Positions 42,598-51,360 of a DNA stretch of 64,000 bases are shown here, piece by piece. The stretch spans positions 4,588,001 through 4,652,000 of the forward strand of contig NZ_CP114040.1 of the NCBI RefSeq assembly GCF_026965555.1, in the 5' to 3' direction. The notes beneath the pieces were generated by a model. It was not told where the DNA came from and searched no databases. It worked only from the letters and a program-made list of their open reading frames with translations. Position numbers and translations under genes: made by a program. The DNA comes from Nannocystis punicea (lineage in GTDB: Bacteria > Myxococcota_A > Polyangia > Nannocystales > Nannocystaceae). How positions within the stretch are numbered: the first letter of the stretch is position 1; each line of letters begins with the position of its first letter.

Positions 42598-43290
42598 ATG
42601 TCCGTCGAATCGTCGCTGTTCCATTCGCTCGCTGCCGGGATGATCGCGGTGCCTGCCGGGGAGATCGTCCTCCGCGACGAGGGCTCGAAGACCAACTGGA
42701 AGGTCGCGCTCGCGGCGTTTCGCCTGGCGCCGGTGCCGGTGACCCGCGAGCTGTACGCGGCGGTCTGCGGCGAGGCGCCGGCGTCGTCGGCGGGGCCGCG
42801 GACGCCGGTGACCGAGGTGTCGTGGAACGACGTGGTCCGCTTCTGCAACCTGCTGTCGGCGCAGGCGGGGCTGCGCCCGTGCTACGCGCTCGGCGGCGAC
42901 CCCGAGGCCCGTGACGTGACCTGCGACCGGGAGGCCGACGGCTACCGGCTGCCGTCCGAGGCGGAGTGGGAGTACGCGTGCCGGGCGGGGACCGGCGGCG
43001 AGCGCTACGGCGAGCTCGACGCGATCGCCTGGCACCACGGCAACTCCGGCGGCGCGCCGCACGACGTGGCGACCCGCGAGCCGAACGCGTGGGGCTTTTA
43101 CGACATGATCGGCAACGCCTGGGAGTGGTGCTGGGACGTCTACGATCCCAAGGTCTACGGGCCCTACCGGGTGTTTCGCGGCGGGGGCTGGAACGATCGG
43201 CCCCGCGGCTGCCGGGCCTCGTGCCGGCGCAAGAGCCACCCGACGTTCGTCGTCGACGACCTCGGCTTCCGCCTCGCGCGCTCGGGTTGA
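42598..43290 (+). CDS. Formylglycine-generating-enzyme-like (FGE/SUMF1) protein
   Basis: 230 aa from ATG 42598 (a GTG lies one codon earlier). The FGE-sulfatase domain is clear: GMIAVPAGEIVLRD, VPVTRELYAAVCG, PVTEVSWNDVVRFCNLLSAQAGL, GYRLPSEAEWEYACRAG, PNAWGFYDMIGNAWEWCWDVYD and VFRGGGWNDRPRGCRASCRR. It has no signal peptide. Such domains may modify proteins or only bind sugars; CRASCRR has two Cys close to the catalytic-Cys area of FGE, but no sulfatase gene is nearby, so activity is unproven. Confidence 0.88.
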   Translation: MSVESSLFHSLAAGMIAVPAGEIVLRDEGSKTNWKVALAAFRLAPVPVTRELYAAVCGEAPASSAGPRTPVTEVSWNDVVRFCNLLSAQAGLRPCYALGGDPEARDVTCDREADGYRLPSEAEWEYACRAGTGGERYGELDAIAWHHGNSGGAPHDVATREPNAWGFYDMIGNAWEWCWDVYDPKVYGPYRVFRGGGWNDRPRGCRASCRRKSHPTFVVDDLGFRLARSG

Positions 43291-43315
43291 GCGCGGCGGC
43301 GAGCGTCGAAGGTCG

Positions 43316-43442
43316 AATGTCCTTTCGGGCATGTCCGAAAGGAAATGCGTGACGGCGCGCGCCGACGAGCTGCAGGACGCGTACGTCTGTGTCTAAAGAG
43401 ACATGCCGTAAAAGCCATGTTCATGAGGACATGTCCATGAAG
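43316..43442. repeat. Two RACATGYC clusters after the FGE-like gene
   Basis: CCTTTCGG (43321-43328), loop GCATGT, CCGAAAGG (43335-43342) is a perfect 8-bp hairpin. At 43391-43442 come GTCTAAAGAGACATG, GCCATGTTCATGAGGACATG and ATGTCCATGAAG. Confidence 0.75.
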
Positions 43443-43566
43443 ACCGGCGAGCCGGCCGCGCGGGAGCGCCCGCTAGCGACGCACGTGTCGCTCGGGTCCT
43501 CGGGCCGGACATTCGCGTCGTGCGATCGCGCGCCGTGGGCGGCCGGTGACCCGTCGGGCAGTGCGC

Positions 43567-43572
43567 TATAAC
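43567..43572 (+). promoter_or_regulatory. Candidate -10 box (TATAAC)
   Basis: TATAAC ends 6 bp before ATG 43579, which it supports over the in-frame ATG at 43546. Confidence 0.45.
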
Positions 43573-43578
43573 TGGGCC

Positions 43579-45372
43579 ATGCACGCTTATTCCTGGCTTT
43601 ATTTCGCGCGTAACCTCGGCCTCGGGGCCGCGATCGCGGCGGCTTCGGGCTGCACCGAGCGAGACCCCGGCGAAGAGACCGACAGCGCCGGCACCACGGA
43701 CGGGCCGGCGACCGACGGGTCGATGACCGAGGGGCCGACGACGAGCCCGCCGACGACGAGCCTGCCGACGACCACCGATCCGACGACCACCGATCCGACC
43801 GGAGACCCACCGCCGGACCCCACGGACGGGCCGGAGGAGCCGGCGCCGGTCGTGCCGATCGCGCTCGGGTCCGACGCCGACATCCTGTTCGTGATCGACA
43901 ACTCGCTGTCGATGGCGACCCGGCAGGCCAAGCTGGCGGCGGCGATGCCCGCGTTCGTCGACGCGCTCGCCGGCCTGCGCTATCGGATCGGCATCACCAC
44001 CACCGACAGCGGCAACCTGCGCTGCAACGCGCAGGACACCGGGCCCGAGCGCGGCGAGCTGGTGCTGACGAGCTGCCTCGAGCGCGTGGCCGCGGGCGAG
44101 TTCGAGGTGCCGGGGATCCTCGAGGACGTGTCGGAGGCGTGCACCGCGGCCTGCGCCCTGGGCGACGCCGACTTGCCGATCAAGCCCACCGCCACGCATT
44201 TGTCCGAGGGCGAGCTGACGCCGCGCAAGTGGGTCGAGGTCGCCGGCGGCGTGAACAACCTGCCCGACGGGGTGTCGCCGGCGCAGGCGCTGCAGTGCTT
44301 CATGCCGCAGGGGGTGACCGGCTGCGGCTTCGAGTCCCACCTCGAGTCGATGTTCATGGCGCTGAAGCGGACGGAGGACGCGGGCTCGCCGAGCAACTTC
44401 GGGTTCATGCGCCCGCTGGCGAGCCTGTCGGTGGTGCTGTTCAGCGACGAGACCGACTGTTCGCCGGTGTCTGCCTTCGACGAGATCTTCACCACCAACA
44501 AGGTCTTCTGGGAGGACCCGGACGCGCCGGCGCCGACCAGCGCGCTGTGCTGGAACGCGGGCGTGCGGTGCGAGGGCGCGGGGCCGCAGTTCGCGGGCTG
44601 CTTCTCCGAGAATCACGACGTCGGCGGCGTGCCGGGCGCGGCCGACGACGCGGCGGTGCTGCAGCCGCTGTCGCGCTACGTCGGGTTCCTGCAGGGGATC
44701 GAGGACCTGAAGCGGCAGAGCGATCCGAAGTCGGAGGTGCGCGTGATGATGATCGCCGGCGTGCCCCAGGGCTACGAGACGCACGACGCGGAGATCGTGT
44801 ACGAGGAGGCGCCTGACCCGCAGGTCCAGAACGACTTCGGCATCGGCTTCGGCTGCCTCGACACCGACTCGCTCGGCGGGGTCCCGCCGGTGCGCGAGCG
44901 CGAGGTCGCCGAGGCGTTCGCGGTCGGCGACGAGCGCGACATCTTCTCGATCTGCGCCGACGACTACAGCGCGGCCCTGGCCACCATCGCGGCGCGGATC
45001 TCCGATCAGATCCGCCCGGCCTGCATGCCGCTGTGCGTCGCCGACAGCGACCCGAACTCGTCCGTGGTCGAGCCGAACTGCTCGGTGTTCGAGGTCGACT
45101 CGGCCAACCAGACCCGCATCGAGCTGCCGAAGTGCGAGGAGGTCGACGGCAACTGGGTGGTCCCCGCCGGCGCGACGCGGTGCGTCGTCCACCTGATCGA
45201 CAAGGGCGGCGAGACGCCGAGCAAGATCGACGACATGTCGCCCGAGTGCGTCGCCCAGGGGCTCAACCTCCAGTTCTTGCTCGTCAGCAGCACGGCGATC
45301 GGCAGCGAGTTGAACTTCGAGGCGACCTGCGCGCTGTCGACGAACCCGGCCGTCGATTGCCCGGCCCTGTGA
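43579..45372 (+). CDS. VWA-domain surface lipoprotein
   Basis: 597 aa: lipobox AAASGC (Cys24) and a Thr/Pro/Asp linker to about residue 90. The VWA-like fold starts DILFVIDNSLSMATRQAKLA (DxSxS metal site). YRIGITTTDSGN, VVLFSDETDCSPVSAFD and VRVMMIAGVPQG follow, typical of myxobacterial VWA lipoproteins. The C-terminal 150 residues are Cys-rich (CMPLCVADSDP, NCSVFEVD, KCEEVDG). It is likely a metal-dependent adhesion or matrix protein. Confidence 0.88.
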   Translation: MHAYSWLYFARNLGLGAAIAAASGCTERDPGEETDSAGTTDGPATDGSMTEGPTTSPPTTSLPTTTDPTTTDPTGDPPPDPTDGPEEPAPVVPIALGSDADILFVIDNSLSMATRQAKLAAAMPAFVDALAGLRYRIGITTTDSGNLRCNAQDTGPERGELVLTSCLERVAAGEFEVPGILEDVSEACTAACALGDADLPIKPTATHLSEGELTPRKWVEVAGGVNNLPDGVSPAQALQCFMPQGVTGCGFESHLESMFMALKRTEDAGSPSNFGFMRPLASLSVVLFSDETDCSPVSAFDEIFTTNKVFWEDPDAPAPTSALCWNAGVRCEGAGPQFAGCFSENHDVGGVPGAADDAAVLQPLSRYVGFLQGIEDLKRQSDPKSEVRVMMIAGVPQGYETHDAEIVYEEAPDPQVQNDFGIGFGCLDTDSLGGVPPVREREVAEAFAVGDERDIFSICADDYSAALATIAARISDQIRPACMPLCVADSDPNSSVVEPNCSVFEVDSANQTRIELPKCEEVDGNWVVPAGATRCVVHLIDKGGETPSKIDDMSPECVAQGLNLQFLLVSSTAIGSELNFEATCALSTNPAVDCPAL

Positions 45373-45432
45373 GCCGCGGCGACGCGTGACCTCGCGGCGC
45401 GGCTGCGAGGTCTTGTTGCGGGCGGCGGCGCT

Positions 45433-46212
45433 TCAGAGGATCGTCGAGACGATGCCGCCGTCGCACCGCAGCGCCGCGCCGTTGGTGGCGGCCGCGAGCG
45501 GGCTGGCGAGGTAGACGATGAGGCTGGCGATCTCGCGGTCCTCGGCCATGCGCTGCAGCAGCGAGTTCGGCTGGTCGCGCTGGAAGTACTCGCGCTCGGC
45601 CTGCTCGGGGGTCGCGTCCGGGGTGGAGGCGCGGCGCTGCAGGAACTCGCGGATCGCCCCGGAGCGGGTGGGCCCGGGCAGCACCGCGTTGACGGTCACG
45701 CCCGTGCCCCGGGTCAGCTCGGCCAGGCCGCGCGAGACGACCAACTGCCCGGCCTTGGTCACGCCGTAGTGGATCATGTCGGGATGGACCCGGACCGCGG
45801 CCTCGCTCGAGACGAACACGACGCGCCCCCAGTCGCGCGCGAGCATGCCGGGGAAGTAGTGGCGCGCGAGGCGGATCCCGCCGAGCAGGTTGACCTCGAA
45901 GTAGCGCAGCCAGTCGTCGTCGCGAATGTCGGCGAAGTCCTTCGATTCGTAGATCCCGAGGTTGTTGACGAGGATGTCGGTCTCGGGCTCCTGGCGCACG
46001 AGCGCCTCGGCGCCCGCGCGGGTGGTCAGATCGGCGACGAGGCCGCGCACTGCCCCGGGCACCGACGCGAGCGCCTCCATCAGCTTTTCGTGGTTGCGGC
46101 CGGGGACGGTCACGCGGACGCCCTCCTCGGCGAGCATCCGCACGACGGCCAGACCGATCCCCGCGCTGCCGCCGGTGACGATCGCTCGCTTGCCTTTCAA
46201 CTCGAGATCCAT
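45433..46212 (-). CDS. Short-chain dehydrogenase/reductase
   Basis: 259 aa from ATG 46212 with a GAAGGA ribosome site. Classical SDR: KGKRAIVTGGSAGIGLAVVRML (TGxxxGIG), DILVNNLGIYESKDF (NNxG), FVSSEAAVRV (catalytic Ser) and MIHYGVTKAGQLVVSRGLA (YxxxK). The C-terminal YLASPLAAATNGAALRCDGGIVSTIL is the usual end. The substrate is unknown; the closest types are 3-oxoacyl reductase-like SDRs. Confidence 0.93.
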   Translation of the reverse strand: MDLELKGKRAIVTGGSAGIGLAVVRMLAEEGVRVTVPGRNHEKLMEALASVPGAVRGLVADLTTRAGAEALVRQEPETDILVNNLGIYESKDFADIRDDDWLRYFEVNLLGGIRLARHYFPGMLARDWGRVVFVSSEAAVRVHPDMIHYGVTKAGQLVVSRGLAELTRGTGVTVNAVLPGPTRSGAIREFLQRRASTPDATPEQAEREYFQRDQPNSLLQRMAEDREIASLIVYLASPLAAATNGAALRCDGGIVSTIL

Positions 46213-46382
46213 GGGCTCGTGCTCCTTCGTTCGTGCGCGGCAAGGATGGCCAGGAGACGGCGCGGTCGAGCCCGACGCGGAGGACGTCGCCGTGGCGCCG
46301 GTGTATTGGTCGCGGCAGGTCCGCCGCGCGCGGCTGCGCGGCCGACGCCCGTGGCTCGCAGTTCGAGGTCGCCGACGTCGGC

Positions 46383-46605
46383 GTGACGGACGCCGGAGGG
46401 ATTGGCCACACCGTGAATGATCGCACCCCGATCGGGGAGCGAGGCGACGGACGTCGCGTCGGCCGGCCATGCGGTGCGCCGCTGCGGACGAGCGCACAGA
46501 GAGCGGCTCGCAGGCGACGGACGGGGCTTCGAACGGCCATGCGCGGCCGGCTCCTTCGCGGCGACGCGCCGCGGTGACGGACGCCGCGCCGCCCGGCCAC
46601 TGCAA
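46383..46605. repeat. Degenerate ~65-bp tandem repeat in a divergent gap
   Basis: G(T/C)GACGGACG...GGCCA(T/C)G-type blocks start at 46383, 46444, 46514 and 46574 (period 60-70). The 514-bp gap between SDR and radical SAM genes holds this array and one palindrome, and no supported gene. Confidence 0.55.
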
Positions 46606-46670
46606 CGATCAGGGGCGCGAGCGCGGGTCTGCTTCGAGATCGGCGGCGGCGTCGCGGAGGTTTTTTCATG

Positions 46671-46686
46671 ATGTCTCAAGAGACAT
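46671..46686. repeat. RACATGYC palindrome upstream of the radical SAM gene
   Basis: ATGTCT-CAAG-AGACAT, extended by GT on the right to AGACATGT, preceded by six T at 46661-46666. It lies 40 bp before the start at 46727. Confidence 0.75.
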
Positions 46687-46726
46687 GTGTTTGCATTCAT
46701 CGGGGCCGCGGGCAAGAGGTGCGGTC

Positions 46727-47779
46727 ATGACGAGCGCGTCGCCCTCGGGGGGCTTGCTCGCGCGGGCGCGGCGGCTGGTGGCGAGCTCGCCGGCCGCGGT
46801 CGCGCTGGCCAAGCGGGTCTATCGCTCGCCGCGGCTGCAGCGGACGCCGGCGTTCCGCAGCTTCGTGCGCACCCGCGCGGCCCGGGCCGACGCGGCGGTC
46901 CGCGCCGGGGCGCCGCCGCAGCTGTGGCTGGAGACGGTGCTGACGTGCAACGCCCGCTGCTCGATGTGCGTGCACAGCGAGCGCAAGATGGTCGGGGTGA
47001 TGGACATGGACCTGTTCCGCCGCCTGGTCGACGAGGCGTCGGCGTGGGGCGTCGACTCGGTGTGCCTCAGCATCTACGGCGAACCGATGGTCGACCGGCG
47101 CTGGCTCGAGCGGCTGCAGTACGTGCGCATGGCCGGCATGACCTACAACTTCTTCTCCAACGCGAGCATGCTGACGCCCGAGCTGGCGGCGGCGATGCTC
47201 GAGCTCGGCGGCTGGACGGACGTCAACTTCAGCGTCAACGGCTTTTCGAAGGCGGTGTACGAGGCTGTGATGCCGCCGCTGGCGCGCGAGCGGGTGTACG
47301 GCAACATCGAGCGGTTCCTCGAGCTGCGCCGCGCGCACGCGGGCGCGGTGCCGCGGGTCACGGTGTCGTGCGTGACCCTGGCCGAGAACGTCGACGAGCT
47401 GCCCGAGTTCGTGCGCTACTGGCGGCCGCGCGTCGATCGGGTCAGCATCGCCGACCGCACCGACTGGCTCGGCGAGCTCAAGAAGACCGACCGCGCGGTG
47501 CCGGTGCGCGGGCGCCTGCGGGTGATGGACGATTCGCAGTGGCAGACGCCGTGCCCGGCGCCGTGGCACAAGATGTACGTCTACGCCGACGGCCGCGTGT
47601 CGCCGTGCTGCGAGGACGCGGCGCTGCGCCAGCTGATCCTCGGCGACACCAATGTCCACACCCTGCGCCAGATCTACCACGGGCCCGGCTACACGGCGTT
47701 GCGCGAGCAGCACCTGCACGACCGCCGCGGCCAGCACCGGATCTGCGGCGGCTGCCGCGTCAACCCGCCGTGGATCTGA
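46727..47779 (+). CDS. Radical SAM protein with SPASM-type C-terminus
   Basis: 350 aa from ATG 46727. An N-terminal 60-residue helical leader is followed by LWLETVLTCNARCSMC (Cys74, Cys78, Cys81: CxxxCxxC cluster site). A radical SAM TIM barrel follows (VCLSIYGEPMVD, MTYNFFSNASMLTPE, DVNFSVNGFSKAVYEAV). The SPASM-like region has CPAPWHKMYVYADGRVSPCCEDA and a final CGGC. SPASM proteins often modify peptides, but no precursor peptide gene is apparent nearby; other members work in cell-wall or sugar metabolism. The 3' end overlaps TIGR02270 by 20 bp in convergent orientation. Confidence 0.9.
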   Translation: MTSASPSGGLLARARRLVASSPAAVALAKRVYRSPRLQRTPAFRSFVRTRAARADAAVRAGAPPQLWLETVLTCNARCSMCVHSERKMVGVMDMDLFRRLVDEASAWGVDSVCLSIYGEPMVDRRWLERLQYVRMAGMTYNFFSNASMLTPELAAAMLELGGWTDVNFSVNGFSKAVYEAVMPPLARERVYGNIERFLELRRAHAGAVPRVTVSCVTLAENVDELPEFVRYWRPRVDRVSIADRTDWLGELKKTDRAVPVRGRLRVMDDSQWQTPCPAPWHKMYVYADGRVSPCCEDAALRQLILGDTNVHTLRQIYHGPGYTALREQHLHDRRGQHRICGGCRVNPPWI

Positions 47780-49034
47780 GCGAGAGGCCCATCGCTCGCG
47801 CCCACCCGTCCAGAGCTCGCCGCTGGTGGGCCGTGGGCGCGCCGGGCTGGAGGCGCGGCCGACTCGCCGGCGGCAGGTCGAGCGCGAGATCGAGGAGGTG
47901 CCCGGGGCGGCGCCGCATCGGGCCGGAGCGCAGCGCCGCGAGCAGCGCGTCGGGGGAGCGGGGCGCGCCGGCGAGGTACCTCTGGCCGTCGACGAAGCGG
48001 TCGCGGTGGCGGGTCCACCACTGCAGGACCGGCATCGGGTTCGGTCGCGGCAGGTCGTCTTCGGGGTGATGATCGAGCGCCTGGTCCTCGTCGCGCGGGA
48101 GAGACATGTGCGCGGCGTCGAGGTCGATGCCGGTCGCGGCCGAGAAGACCTCGCCGGCGAGGGGACCTGCGGCGGGATCTTCGAGCCAGTCGAGCGCGGC
48201 GTCGACGACCTCGGGCGTGCCACGGAAGCCGAGCGCCCACAGAGCGGCGAGCCGGCGCTTGCGGTCGGTCAGCGCCCTCGTGAGCGTGTCGAGGTCGCCG
48301 GCCTCGCCGCGCAGCGCGAGCAACACCATCGCCGCGGCGCCGTCGGGATCGTGGACGCGCTCGCGCGCGCGGGCCCACGCGGGGGCGAGGCCGAGGCGGA
48401 CGCCGGCGTCGATCGCCGCGTCGAGGACGGTCGGGTCGAGCTCGTGGAGGCCGGCGTGGACCGCACGCACGAATCGCCCGGGGTCGGGTTCGTGGACCAC
48501 GGCTCGCAGCGCGGTCGCCCGCGCCGCAGCGTCGCCGGCGGCGAGCAGCAGGCCGAGAGCGTCGCCGAGCGGCTCGTGGTGAAAGGCCAGGACCTCGGCC
48601 GTGGCCGCGACGACGCCGACGTCGTGGTCGGCGAGGAGGTCGCGCAGGCGCGGTCGAAGCGAATCCATGTCGGCGCACGCGAGCGCGAGGACCAGCGGGG
48701 CGCGCAGCGCCGGGCGGGCGCGCAGGACGTCGACGACGGCGGCGAGCGCCGCGTCGCGCTGCGGGCCCAGCAGCAGCGCCAGGGCGGCGACGCTGACCCG
48801 GGCCGGCTCGCCCTGCCGCAGCCCCGGGAGCAGCAGCTCGTCCGCGACGCGCGGCCCGTTCACCACGAGCGCCTCGAGGTGGGCGAACAGCCGCTCCTCG
48901 GGGCCCTCGGCGACGTCGTCGAGCGTGTAGTCGGGGGCGATCAGGCTCTGTCTCCACACGCCCCACAAGAACTCCGCCTCGTCGAAGTGCTCCTCGACGA
49001 TGTCCCACAGCGGTTCGACCTCGGCGCGGCGCAT
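47760..49034 (-). CDS. TIGR02270 family HEAT-repeat protein (T6SS-associated)
   Basis: 424 aa starting MRRAEVEPLWDIVEEHFDEAEFLWGVWRQSLIAPDYTLDDVAEGPEERLFAHLEALVVNG, the characteristic TIGR02270 opening. HEAT-like repeats follow (SVAALALLLGP, LRDLLADHDVGVVAATAEVLAFH, RRLAALWALGFRGTPEVVDAAL). GEVFSAATGIDLDA and PMPVLQWWTRHRDRF in the C-terminus are also family features. The family accompanies vgrG/DUF2169/DUF4150 cassettes; the role is unknown, perhaps effector loading. It is the last gene of the left arm. Confidence 0.88.
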   Translation of the reverse strand: MRRAEVEPLWDIVEEHFDEAEFLWGVWRQSLIAPDYTLDDVAEGPEERLFAHLEALVVNGPRVADELLLPGLRQGEPARVSVAALALLLGPQRDAALAAVVDVLRARPALRAPLVLALACADMDSLRPRLRDLLADHDVGVVAATAEVLAFHHEPLGDALGLLLAAGDAAARATALRAVVHEPDPGRFVRAVHAGLHELDPTVLDAAIDAGVRLGLAPAWARARERVHDPDGAAAMVLLALRGEAGDLDTLTRALTDRKRRLAALWALGFRGTPEVVDAALDWLEDPAAGPLAGEVFSAATGIDLDAAHMSLPRDEDQALDHHPEDDLPRPNPMPVLQWWTRHRDRFVDGQRYLAGAPRSPDALLAALRSGPMRRRPGHLLDLALDLPPASRPRLQPGAPTAHQRRALDGWARAMGLSLRSTAG

Positions 49035-49038
49035 GATG

Positions 49039-49167
49039 TCAATTGATCTGGACCGAGCCGCCCTTGATCCGATGGGTGCCGCGCGCGTGGGTCTCGACGT
49101 AGGCGCCGCGGAGGAGCAGCGGGACGAGCTGGAGGACGGCGGAGGAGCGAGACTTGCGCGCGGCCAT
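49039..49167 (-). CDS. 42-aa basic protein between vgrG and TIGR02270
   Basis: ATG 49167 to TGA 49039: MAARKSRSSAVLQLVPLL..., ending HRIKGGSVQIN. It starts 18 bp after the vgrG stop and ends 4 bp before the TIGR02270 start, so it is within the operon and codes in the same direction. It has a basic N-terminus and a short Leu-rich helix. It could be a real small partner or a remnant of a DUF3540-type gene that usually occupies this place; neither is provable here. Confidence 0.55.
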   Translation of the reverse strand: MAARKSRSSAVLQLVPLLLRGAYVETHARGTHRIKGGSVQIN

Positions 49168-49185
49168 CGAGGACTCCTGGGCGGC

Positions 49186-51360
49186 TCAGTTGAGCTTGAT
49201 CGTGGCGCCTCTCACGGTGATCCGGCCGCTCGCCTGGATGTCCAGCTTGGTGGCCTGGATGGTGAGCTCGCCGGTCTTCTTGACGACGATCGTCGCGCCG
49301 CCGCACTGGAACGTCAGCTTGTCGGCGACGACCACGTTGGCGAGCTTGCCGACCGAGACGTTGAGGTTGTGCCCGGCGCCGACGTTGACGTGGCGGCCGG
49401 CCCCGAGCGCGAGGTTGTTGCCGGCGCTCTCGGTGATGTTCTCGGCGGCGGTCACGGACTTGCCGCCGCCGACGCTCTCGGAGCTGTCGCCGCCGACCGC
49501 GACGGTCTTGGCGAGGCCGACCTGCTCCGCCCTGGCGAGGCCGACCGTCTCGTTCATCGCCCCGCCGACGCTGACCTGATACGCGGCCCCGATCGACAGC
49601 GCGCTGGTCGTTGCGACGGACTCGGTCTTGGCCGCGCCGACGGCCTCCGCCAGGTTCGCCGCGACCGCGAGGGCCATGTTGCCGCCGATCGTCTCGACGT
49701 GGTCGTTGCCGACGCGGATCGTCCGGTCGCGGCCGATCGCGTCGCTCTGATCGCGGCCGACCGACTCGCTGCGATCGTTGCCGATCGCCAGCGTCGCGTC
49801 GTGGCCGACCTGCTGTGATTCGTCGTGCTCGACGACCACGTTCCAGTCGCGCTGGGCGTGGAGGAACACCTCCTCGCGGCCCTTGGCGTCCTCGAAGCGG
49901 AGCTCGTTCGAGCCGCCGCCGCCCGGGGTCGACTCCGACTTGAGGGTGCTGCGGGTCTTGTCGGCGGGGAGCGGGTAGGGCGGCGCGTTGAGGCCGGTGT
50001 AGACGCTGCCGGTGACGATCGGGCGGTCGGGGTCGCCCGCGAGGAACTCGACGATCACCTCGTGGCCGACCCGCGGGATGAACAGCGCCCCGAAGCCGTT
50101 GCCGGCCCACGCCTGGCCGACGCGGACCCAGCACGAGCTGTCGTCGTCGCGCTCGCCCTTGCGGTCCCAGTGGAACTGGACCTTCACCCGGCCGTGCTCG
50201 TCGACGTGCACCTCCTCGCCGGGCGGACCGACCACCGTCGCAGTCTGCGCGCCGTGGACCTGCGGGCGCGCGGTCCTCCGCGACGGACGGTACGGCAGCC
50301 GCTTGTCGGTGCACTCGAACTCGTTCGCATACTCGAAGTTGCCGGCGGCTCCCTCGTCGAGCGCCTGCGGCTGCTCGCCGCGATGGCTCACGCGCACGAT
50401 CCGGTAGTCGCCCTCGAGGTGGCCGCGGCCGGGGTCCGCGAGGGTGAAGGCGAAGCCGGGGACGAGGCGCGGGCTGTCGCTGGTGCCGAGGCCGCGGCGG
50501 CGAGAGGCCTGCAGCGCCTCGAGCCGCAGGCGCGCCTGCTGCCCGCCGTGGTGCGGCGCGCCCTTCCCGGGGTCCTGAAAGCCGCCCGGATAGTCGTAGA
50601 CCTCGCGCTCGCGGCCGTCGCCCTCGCTCGCCTCCATCGCCCGGTCGGGCTGGTGCAGGTTGCGATCGCGCAGAGAGACCCGCTGCGGCCGCAGGCCCTC
50701 GCTCAGGCGGAAGGTGTCGACGTGCTCGCGCTCGTCGGCGAAGTTGAAGCGGAGCGTGGGGTCGCCCTCGATCGGATCGCTGCTGTCGCCGCGATCCGTC
50801 ATCACCAGGACGTGCCGCGCCTCGCTGTGCTCGTGGTAATGATAGATCCCCGCGTCCTCCATCAGGCGGTCGATGAAGTCGAGGTCGCTCTCGCGGTATT
50901 GCACGCAGTAGTCGCGCGGCGCGTAGTCGGCCCGCAGGTCGAGGCGAAAGTCGGAGCGCGGGATGCCGGCGGCCTCGAGCACTTTGGCGAGGATCTGCGG
51001 GGTCGACTGCTTCTGGAAGATCCGGCAGTCGAAGCGCTGCTGCAGGCGCCAGAGCGCCGGCGCGAGGGTGAGCTCGTACAGCGTGTAGCTCGAGCTCTCG
51101 CCGATGTAGCCCGCCTCGCACACGAGCCCGTGGACGTGGCGGGTGGCGTGCACGCCCTCGATCGTCAGGACGGCCGGCTTGCCGACCAGGTCGTCGAGCG
51201 GGATGGTGGCGGCGGCGAGCTCGACGCGGAATTCGAACAACGTCGAGAGCGCCTCGCGGCCGGTGAAGCGGACGACGCGCAGCTCCTCGGCGCAGCCCTC
51301 GACCGCGAACGTGAACAGCGCTCGATTGCCGAGGAGCGCCGGCAGACCCTCGGAGGACAC
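49186..51360 (-). CDS. vgrG: VgrG type VI secretion spike protein
   Basis: 724 aa, GTG start 51360. The N-terminal gp27-like part (FTFAVEGCAEELRVVRFTGREALSTLFEFRVEL... QYRESDLDFIDRLMEDAGIYHYHEH) is followed by the gp5 OB-fold (VVGPPGEEVHVDEHGRVKVQFHWDRKGE, CWVRVGQAWAGNGFGALFIPRVGHEVIVEFLAGDPDRP). A C-terminal beta-helix has VG-x-D/N repeats (VGHDATLAIGNDRSESVGRDQ...). There is no extra toxin domain, so it should carry separate effectors such as the PAAR-like protein encoded on the right arm. It is divergent from DUF2169. Confidence 0.95.
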   Translation of the reverse strand: MSSEGLPALLGNRALFTFAVEGCAEELRVVRFTGREALSTLFEFRVELAAATIPLDDLVGKPAVLTIEGVHATRHVHGLVCEAGYIGESSSYTLYELTLAPALWRLQQRFDCRIFQKQSTPQILAKVLEAAGIPRSDFRLDLRADYAPRDYCVQYRESDLDFIDRLMEDAGIYHYHEHSEARHVLVMTDRGDSSDPIEGDPTLRFNFADEREHVDTFRLSEGLRPQRVSLRDRNLHQPDRAMEASEGDGREREVYDYPGGFQDPGKGAPHHGGQQARLRLEALQASRRRGLGTSDSPRLVPGFAFTLADPGRGHLEGDYRIVRVSHRGEQPQALDEGAAGNFEYANEFECTDKRLPYRPSRRTARPQVHGAQTATVVGPPGEEVHVDEHGRVKVQFHWDRKGERDDDSSCWVRVGQAWAGNGFGALFIPRVGHEVIVEFLAGDPDRPIVTGSVYTGLNAPPYPLPADKTRSTLKSESTPGGGGSNELRFEDAKGREEVFLHAQRDWNVVVEHDESQQVGHDATLAIGNDRSESVGRDQSDAIGRDRTIRVGNDHVETIGGNMALAVAANLAEAVGAAKTESVATTSALSIGAAYQVSVGGAMNETVGLARAEQVGLAKTVAVGGDSSESVGGGKSVTAAENITESAGNNLALGAGRHVNVGAGHNLNVSVGKLANVVVADKLTFQCGGATIVVKKTGELTIQATKLDIQASGRITVRGATIKLN

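Noticed and set aside
48103..48113. AGACATGTG within the TIGR02270 gene
   Set aside because: A single half-unit without an inverted partner; may be chance.
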